64,000 nt of DNA. Source: Cephalotrichum gorgonifer (taxonomy: Eukaryota > Ascomycota > Sordariomycetes > Microascales > Microascaceae). Below are positions 59,603-64,000 of the stretch, in pieces; position 1 is the first letter of the stretch; each line of letters starts with the position of its first letter. The position numbers were made by a program, and so were the translations under genes. The stretch spans positions 2,386,693 to 2,450,692 of the forward strand of contig ONZQ02000004.1 of the NCBI GenBank assembly GCA_900312665.1. Reading direction: 5' to 3'. The notes beneath the pieces were generated by a model. That model was not told where the DNA came from and ran no database searches. It saw only the letters and a program-made list of their open reading frames with translations.

Positions 59603-60873
59603 TTGCTACGAATACTACTGGGTCGGACTGGTGTTGTCAGAGAGAGAGAGAGAGAGAGAGTATCAGGGGGAGCCTGGGAATTTCTTGCTCCAGCTTAGCC
59701 GTATAAGTCTGCATTTCGGGATAAAGGGATTTTTGCCCAACAGCCTGAGGCGCCGGCCGGGGAAAGAAGCCACAAAATTCCAAAAGTTCCCGACCTATAT
59801 AGTCGACAAGAGAAGTTGCTGCGGCTGCGCCCCGGAGTGTGGTCAATTCGGAGGCCTTCTTTCGTACGTGATGGTGGGAAGGGGGGGGGGAGGAAGCAGG
59901 GCTGTAGAGCGCCATTGGTGGACTAGGCGCCGTTACACGACAGCGCATCCTGTATGCCGTGCACACAGCCAGGTACCGGCTCCATGTGCATGAGGTGGAT
60001 GGACATTGGGAATATTCAGTTGGACCGCCTAGTCAGTGGCTACCATGCCGACGGCGGCTTGCATATGCGGGGGCTAAAAGTGTTGGGTACGAGTTTCATA
60101 TGTAGGATAGGCCTAGGAAGCGAGCTGGCGCCTAGCTGGACTGCTATCTCCATGATTCGATGGGCGGCCCGTTGCCGTTATGATATCTCTCGGACTTCTC
60201 CGTGCACGGAGACAGACACTCTTGCAAAGCTTCCCTCTGGGCTTGTGTCCTATCCGCCGCTTGACTTTGACATTATTTTGGGCAGCGTCTTCCCCCGTGG
60301 GCTCGGGAGCAGACGCAGAGGTTCTCGCAGACCCCCTTGCCAGGCAGCTGGACCTCGCCCGACGCGTTCCGGGCTTGACTTTTGTAATCTCCGGGGCCGC
60401 GCACGAGGCGATAAACAGGCGAGGCAGGACTAGGACTAGGACCAGGACCAGCCCGTTGAGAACGTCAAGTGGGGTACTGATCCCGCAAAGTGGGGGCTTT
60501 CACGTGGAGCTAATTGTGAATCTAGAGTTTGGGATCGGGAAGAGGGTGCCCGTGGTCCTCGTGTCCTTCTCGATACCTACCCGAGTAAGCTGTCCTGATC
60601 GATGTTGAAGAGAAGTGGGAAGTGCGATCTGCCCCCGGTCGTGTGGAAGAGGCAGATATTACTTGGCCGTCCCTTATACAGTTATCGCTGGGTGCTCAAC
60701 GACGAATGACCTCTACTTAACCTTCAACTGCTGTTGCACGCTGTATACCACATGTCTGGCTACCAAACTGAAGCCAGTCCATTCCGCGCCCCTCTCCCGA
60801 AGCAGCGCTCCTGCTCCTATAAGCCGGAATTCTAGTCATGTCTCCTTCCGTAGCTCCCAATGAAATCATATCA
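59603..60873. other. Intergenic, 1.3 kb
   Basis: It holds the 5' flank of the membrane protein gene and the 3' flank of the F-box gene. No gene is seen. Confidence 0.45.
59639..59660. repeat. (AG)11 microsatellite
   Basis: Eleven AG dinucleotides, 37 bp upstream of the membrane protein's start codon. Confidence 0.95.
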
Positions 60874-61955
60874 TCAATCATCATCATCCAAGAAGCCATT
60901 AAAGTCGTCATCCAGGAGGTCGGATTCCGACCCTGAATCCTCCTCCTCGACGGTCCTGCCGTCGTCGTCCCAAGCCATGTCTTCGTCGAGCGCCATAGTC
61001 TTCCCAGTCAAGACGTCAAACGACTGCGCCTCAAACTGCGGGAGCGAATGGGTCAGAATCCTAACTGTCTTCGGACACGCCATTCGGGTCGCGAGTGCCT
61101 CTGCCTGTTCCTGAATGTCGGCCTTTAGTCGAGGCAGCCCGCCGGTCCGGGAACCGCGTCGAGTAGAGTGAGTCGCGGCCGTCACGCCAGGTAAGTTCAC
61201 CATCAGACTCAGGTTGACGACCGCCACGCTCAGGTGCAGCTTGTCACCGGGGTCTCCTCGTGGCTTCAGAACATCAGGGCAGATGGTGCGCAGGCGCAGG
61301 TGGAGGGCCCGGAGAGTACGAAGGAGGGCGCCGATGACTGGGCAGATATGGTGGCTCTCCTCCTCTTGCTCTCCTGACGAATCCAAAAAGCCGGCGGATA
61401 GATCTAGCACGAGGACGCTCAGATTCTCTACCGAGAGTAGGGCTCGCATCTTGGGCAACGAGAGATAATTGTCGGGCCGTTCGAAGGCTCGAGGGGATAG
61501 TGATCGCCAGGCCCATACGCGCAGCGTCCGTAACCTGAGAGATTGTTGGACCACGACGGCAAGCCGGCGAGATCCTTATTCAGGGCGTCTATCCAAGCCT
61601 GGTGGGGATTGTCCCTTGGGCGCTCGCGCGAGGCAGCAGTAGTATACAAGGTATTAGGCTCCTGAGCATCTTCCCGAGGGCGGAAGGCGGGATCACTGGT
61701 TTTATACCCGTTCAGTTCAAGGTCTAGAGTTTCCAAGCTGTCTTTGAGCGTGGATTGCTGTGTAATCGCCCTAGAGGCGATTAGACCCCGCAATGTCCCC
61801 TGAGAGAGCGACATAGACCGGTAGAGCGCAGGAAGAGCAAATCGGAACCACTGTTTGCAGACTGTGAGTCGTCCCAGATCCTCGTGAAAGAATGAGGAGT
61901 CGACTTGGTCAAAGATCAGTGCCAGGGTCTCGTTCGGTAGTCTAAGAAGTGACAT
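60874..61955 (-). pseudogene. F-box protein gene with a frameshift
   Basis: From ATG 61953-61955 the frame reads an F-box within the first 50 residues (LLRLPNETLALIFDQVDSSF, then VCKQWFRFALPALYRSM), the motif that binds Skp1 in SCF ubiquitin ligases. It continues to about 61560. There the frame must change by one missing base to continue into VQQSLRLRTLRVWAW and a leucine-rich stretch (LSVENLSVLVLDL, LLRTLRALHLRLRTI), ending in a very acidic tail (LLDDDFNGFLDDDD) at 60874. With one base added the gene is 361 codons without introns, a common layout for fungal F-box/LRR-like proteins, whose substrates are rarely known. If not an assembly error, the gene would yield only a truncated product of about 175 residues. 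Confidence 0.65.
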
Positions 61956-62222
61956 TGTAGAGAGTGGGTGGGACAACTTGTAATAGCCTGTGGCTGCACC
62001 ACAGAGACAAGGTTCTGTACAAAGACCAACGCGTTAATCGGATCTTTGCTTCGTTCCCAGTAATCCACTAATGATTAGGGAGGTATTATTAGGAGGAGAA
62101 TCAGCTGGGCAGATCCACCTTGGTGTCACAACTGGGAGATGCTGCCACAACACATCGAGGTCGAGGTCCGTGTCTGGCGGTAGTGGTCTGGACTACATTA
62201 GTATTGGCTCGCTCCTTCCACT

Positions 62223-62238
62223 TATATATATATATATA
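62223..62238 (+). promoter_or_regulatory. TATA box of the aspartyl aminopeptidase gene
   Basis: A (TA)8 run lies 250-380 bp upstream of the candidate start codons and is the likely core promoter. Confidence 0.6.
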
Positions 62239-62320
62239 GCACGCTAACGGCACTTACCGCACCTGCCGTTTTTGGCGGGGCAACCAAGACTGTACTTCCC
62301 CACAGTATTAACCCAACACA

Positions 62321-62503
62321 ATGCAGGTATCGCCTATCAGCGACCCCGCCTCCAACGCCGACAATACCCCTTCATCCAACCACCACCACACACCAAAGTC
62401 CGAAAAAAGGAAGTCCCAGGTGCGGCCGCCCCTCACTATTATCCTCTCCCTTCCTATTCCGAAACCTTCTAGATGCTCAAGAGACAATCTTTCTTCCTCA
62501 TGA
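62321..62503 (+). promoter_or_regulatory. Possible upstream ORF in the M18 leader
   Basis: A 60-codon frame starts at ATG 62321 in good context (acacaATG), about 80 bp after the TATA box, and ends at TGA 62501-62503. The stop overlaps an ATG (62500) that is in frame with the peptidase. It could limit translation of the main frame. A leader intron starting at gtatcg (62327) is an alternative. Confidence 0.35.
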
Positions 62504-62604
62504 TCTATCGTCCTGGAGCACCCGTTCCACGAACCGCACATAATTTCAACCTCGCGACTCGTTCTGTTACCACGTCAGCGTCATCGTCACGCACCTCCGC
62601 CACA

Positions 62605-64000
62605 ATGTCGGGACTAGAAGCAGCTAACGACTTCCTCCGATTCGTGAACGAATCCCCAACTCGTGCGTCTGATCCCTCCCCCAAATCGCCCGCCTACCAT
62701 CTCTCTCCTCTCCCCTCCCCTCCCCTCCCCTCTGAGGCTTTCACCGAAACCCCAACTTCATCGCTAACAAGCCCTCCATCCACAGCCTACCATGCTGTCG
62801 CCTCCGCCGTCAAGCGCCTCCAAAAGGCTGGCTTCGCCCCCCTCCGCGAGAAGGACCCCTGGGTGACCACCATCAAGCCCGGCGGCAAATACTTCGTCAC
62901 CCGAAACGCCTCCTCCATCATCGCCTTCGCTGTCGGCCGTAACTGGCGGCCCGGTAACCCCATCTCCATGATCGGCGCCCACACCGACTCCCCCTGTCTC
63001 CGCCTCAAGCCCGTGAGCAAGAAGTCCAACGCGGGCTACATGCAGATCGGTGTCGAGACCTACGGCGGCGGCATATGGCACTCCTGGTTCGACCGCGACC
63101 TCAGCGTCGCCGGCCGCGTGCTCGTCCGGGACGAGGACGGCGAGGTCTCGTCCCGCCTGGTGAAGATCGACAAGCCCATCGTGCGCATCCCCACACTCGC
63201 AATCCACCTCGACCGGTCGTCCAACTTCGACCCAAACAAGGAGACGGAGCTGTTCCCGATCGCGGGGCTGGTGGAGGCGGAGCTCAACAGGACCGGAGGG
63301 GAAGAGGCCAAGAAGGCGGGTGACGCTGAGGGGAAGGAGGACGGCAAGAAGCCCTTCAGCCCGCTCTCGGCCATAGGTGACCGTCACCACCCCCATGTCA
63401 TCGACCTCGTCGCCGAGAAGGCCGGCGTCTCCCCCTCGAGCATAGTCGACTTCGAGCTGGTCCTCTTCGACACCCAGCCGGCGTCCCTCGGCGGCCTCAA
63501 CGACGAGTTCATCTTCTCCCCGCGCCTCGACAACCTCAACATGACCTACTGCACCGTCGAGGGCCTCATCGCCTCCGCCACCGACGCCTCCCTCAAGGAC
63601 GAGAACTCCATCCGCCTCCTCGCCTGCTTCGACCACGAGGAGATCGGCTCCACCTCCGCTCAGGGCGCCAACTCCTCCTTCCTACCGGCTATCCTGCGCC
63701 GGCTGGCGGCCACCAAGCCCGCGACGGAGGACGTGGACGGCGAGTTCGAGTCTGACGCGGCGGCCGCGTTCGAGCAGACGCTCGCGCGGTCGTTCCTTGT
63801 CTCGGCGGACATGGCGCACGCCGTGCACCCCAACTACGCGGCCAAGTACGAGGCGGACCACCGGCCCGAGATGAACAAGGGGACGGTGATCAAGATCAAC
63901 GCGAACCAGCGGTACGCGACCAACTCGCCCGGCATCGTGCTGCTGGAGGAGTGCGCGCGTCGCGCGGGCGTGCCGCTCCAGCTGTTCGTGGTGAGGAACG
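62605..64000 (+). CDS. APE4: Aspartyl aminopeptidase (M18), 5' part
   Basis: Exon 1 (62605-62662) and exon 2 (62786 to beyond the window) are joined by a 123-bp intron (gtgcgt, gctaac, cacag) within NESPTPYHAVAS, the conserved start of M18 peptidases. Visible active-site elements: IGAHTDSPCLRLKP (His and Asp, about residues 83-90), a GGLNDEFIFSPRLDNL block (metal-binding Asp), CFDHEEIGSTSAQGA (catalytic Glu pair, about residue 300) and VSADMAHAVHPNYA. The enzyme removes N-terminal Asp/Glu from peptides using two zinc ions and forms a dodecameric tetrahedron; yeast Ape4 is cytosolic and can be taken to the vacuole. The symbol rests on family orthology. ATG 62605 has the best context (cacaATG) and matches orthologues; in-frame ATGs at 62473 and 62500 would add 44 or 35 residues. 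The 3' end lies outside the window. Confidence 0.93.
   Translation, partial: MSGLEAANDFLRFVNESPTRASDPSPKSPAYHLSPLPSPPLPSEAFTETPTSSLTSPPSTAYHAVASAVKRLQKAGFAPLREKDPWVTTIKPGGKYFVTRNASSIIAFAVGRNWRPGNPISMIGAHTDSPCLRLKPVSKKSNAGYMQIGVETYGGGIWHSWFDRDLSVAGRVLVRDEDGEVSSRLVKIDKPIVRIPTLAIHLDRSSNFDPNKETELFPIAGLVEAELNRTGGEEAKKAGDAEGKEDGKKPFSPLSAIGDRHHPHVIDLVAEKAGVSPSSIVDFELVLFDTQPASLGGLNDEFIFSPRLDNLNMTYCTVEGLIASATDASLKDENSIRLLACFDHEEIGSTSAQGANSSFLPAILRRLAATKPATEDVDGEFESDAAAAFEQTLARSFLVSADMAHAVHPNYAAKYEADHRPEMNKGTVIKINANQRYATNSPGIVLLEECARRAGVPLQLFVVRN
62709..62732 (+). repeat. (CTCCC)n tract inside M18 intron 1
   Basis: About four to five CTCCC units lie in the intron. Confidence 0.8.

Noticed and set aside
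62764..63636. Minus-strand open frame of about 290 codons
   Set aside because: It is antisense to the aspartyl aminopeptidase, whose motifs are unmistakable on the plus strand.
1..64000. CRISPR arrays, bacterial operons, biosynthetic gene cluster, viral genome
   Set aside because: There are no regularly spaced repeats and no PKS/NRPS/terpene core enzyme; apart from the retroelement relic there are no viral-type genes.

Overview
This window looks like nuclear DNA of a filamentous ascomycete (Pezizomycotina, most likely a Sordariomycete). The coding regions are GC-rich. Introns are 50-130 bp with GTAAGT/GTGAGT donors, CTAAC/CTGAC branch sites and YAG acceptors. The gene set is typically fungal: LMBR1 and RTA1 membrane proteins, an HsbA-type wall protein, a GPI-anchored Ser/Thr protein, a Whi5-type G1/S regulator, a glutamine-rich Mediator subunit 15, an HNH-domain protein and an F-box protein. 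There is no bacterial or viral gene organisation, no CRISPR array and no rDNA. Exon boundaries were read by hand from frame and splice consensus.

Layout. 0-1.8 kb: 3' part of an LMBR1 membrane protein gene. 2.3-6.3 kb: an accessory, decayed island holding a frameshifted phosphotransferase (APH) relic, a nested direct repeat, a duplicated zinc-binding-like pseudogene and a Ty3/gypsy reverse transcriptase relic. 6.9-12.8 kb: tRNA exportin LOS1 and a secreted HsbA-type protein with a modular, possibly Kex2-cleaved tail, both on the minus strand. 14.5-16.7 kb: a nine-exon CorA-like protein. 17.6 kb: an intron-containing tRNA-Asp. 19.9-20.6 kb: a GPI-anchored wall protein. 20.6-29.7 kb: gene-poor. 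29.9-35.4 kb: RTA1-like exporter, a coiled-coil gene with an in-frame stop, and a Whi5/Nrm1-type regulator. 37.6-42.2 kb: MED15. 42.2-53.1 kb: gene-poor, sprinkled with TACTTGTA/GAGTAC-type motifs. 53.1-62 kb: an HNH protein, a small frameshifted fungal protein gene, a multi-pass membrane protein and a frameshifted F-box gene. 62.2-64 kb: 5' part of an aspartyl aminopeptidase (M18).

How the genes relate. Housekeeping genes (LOS1 for tRNA export, MED15 for Pol II transcription, the Whi5-type G1/S regulator, the M18 peptidase) are interleaved with surface/secreted proteins and lineage-variable genes. There is no operon or recognisable biosynthetic cluster. A recurring feature is the single-base frame break: the APH relic, the zinc-binding-like gene, the 56.5 kb gene and the F-box gene each need one added base to read through, and the 31.5 kb gene carries one in-frame TAG. 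Whether these are real pseudogenes or assembly errors is the main open question. I did not find a convincing new multi-gene system. The most distinctive item is the modular HsbA-type secreted protein.
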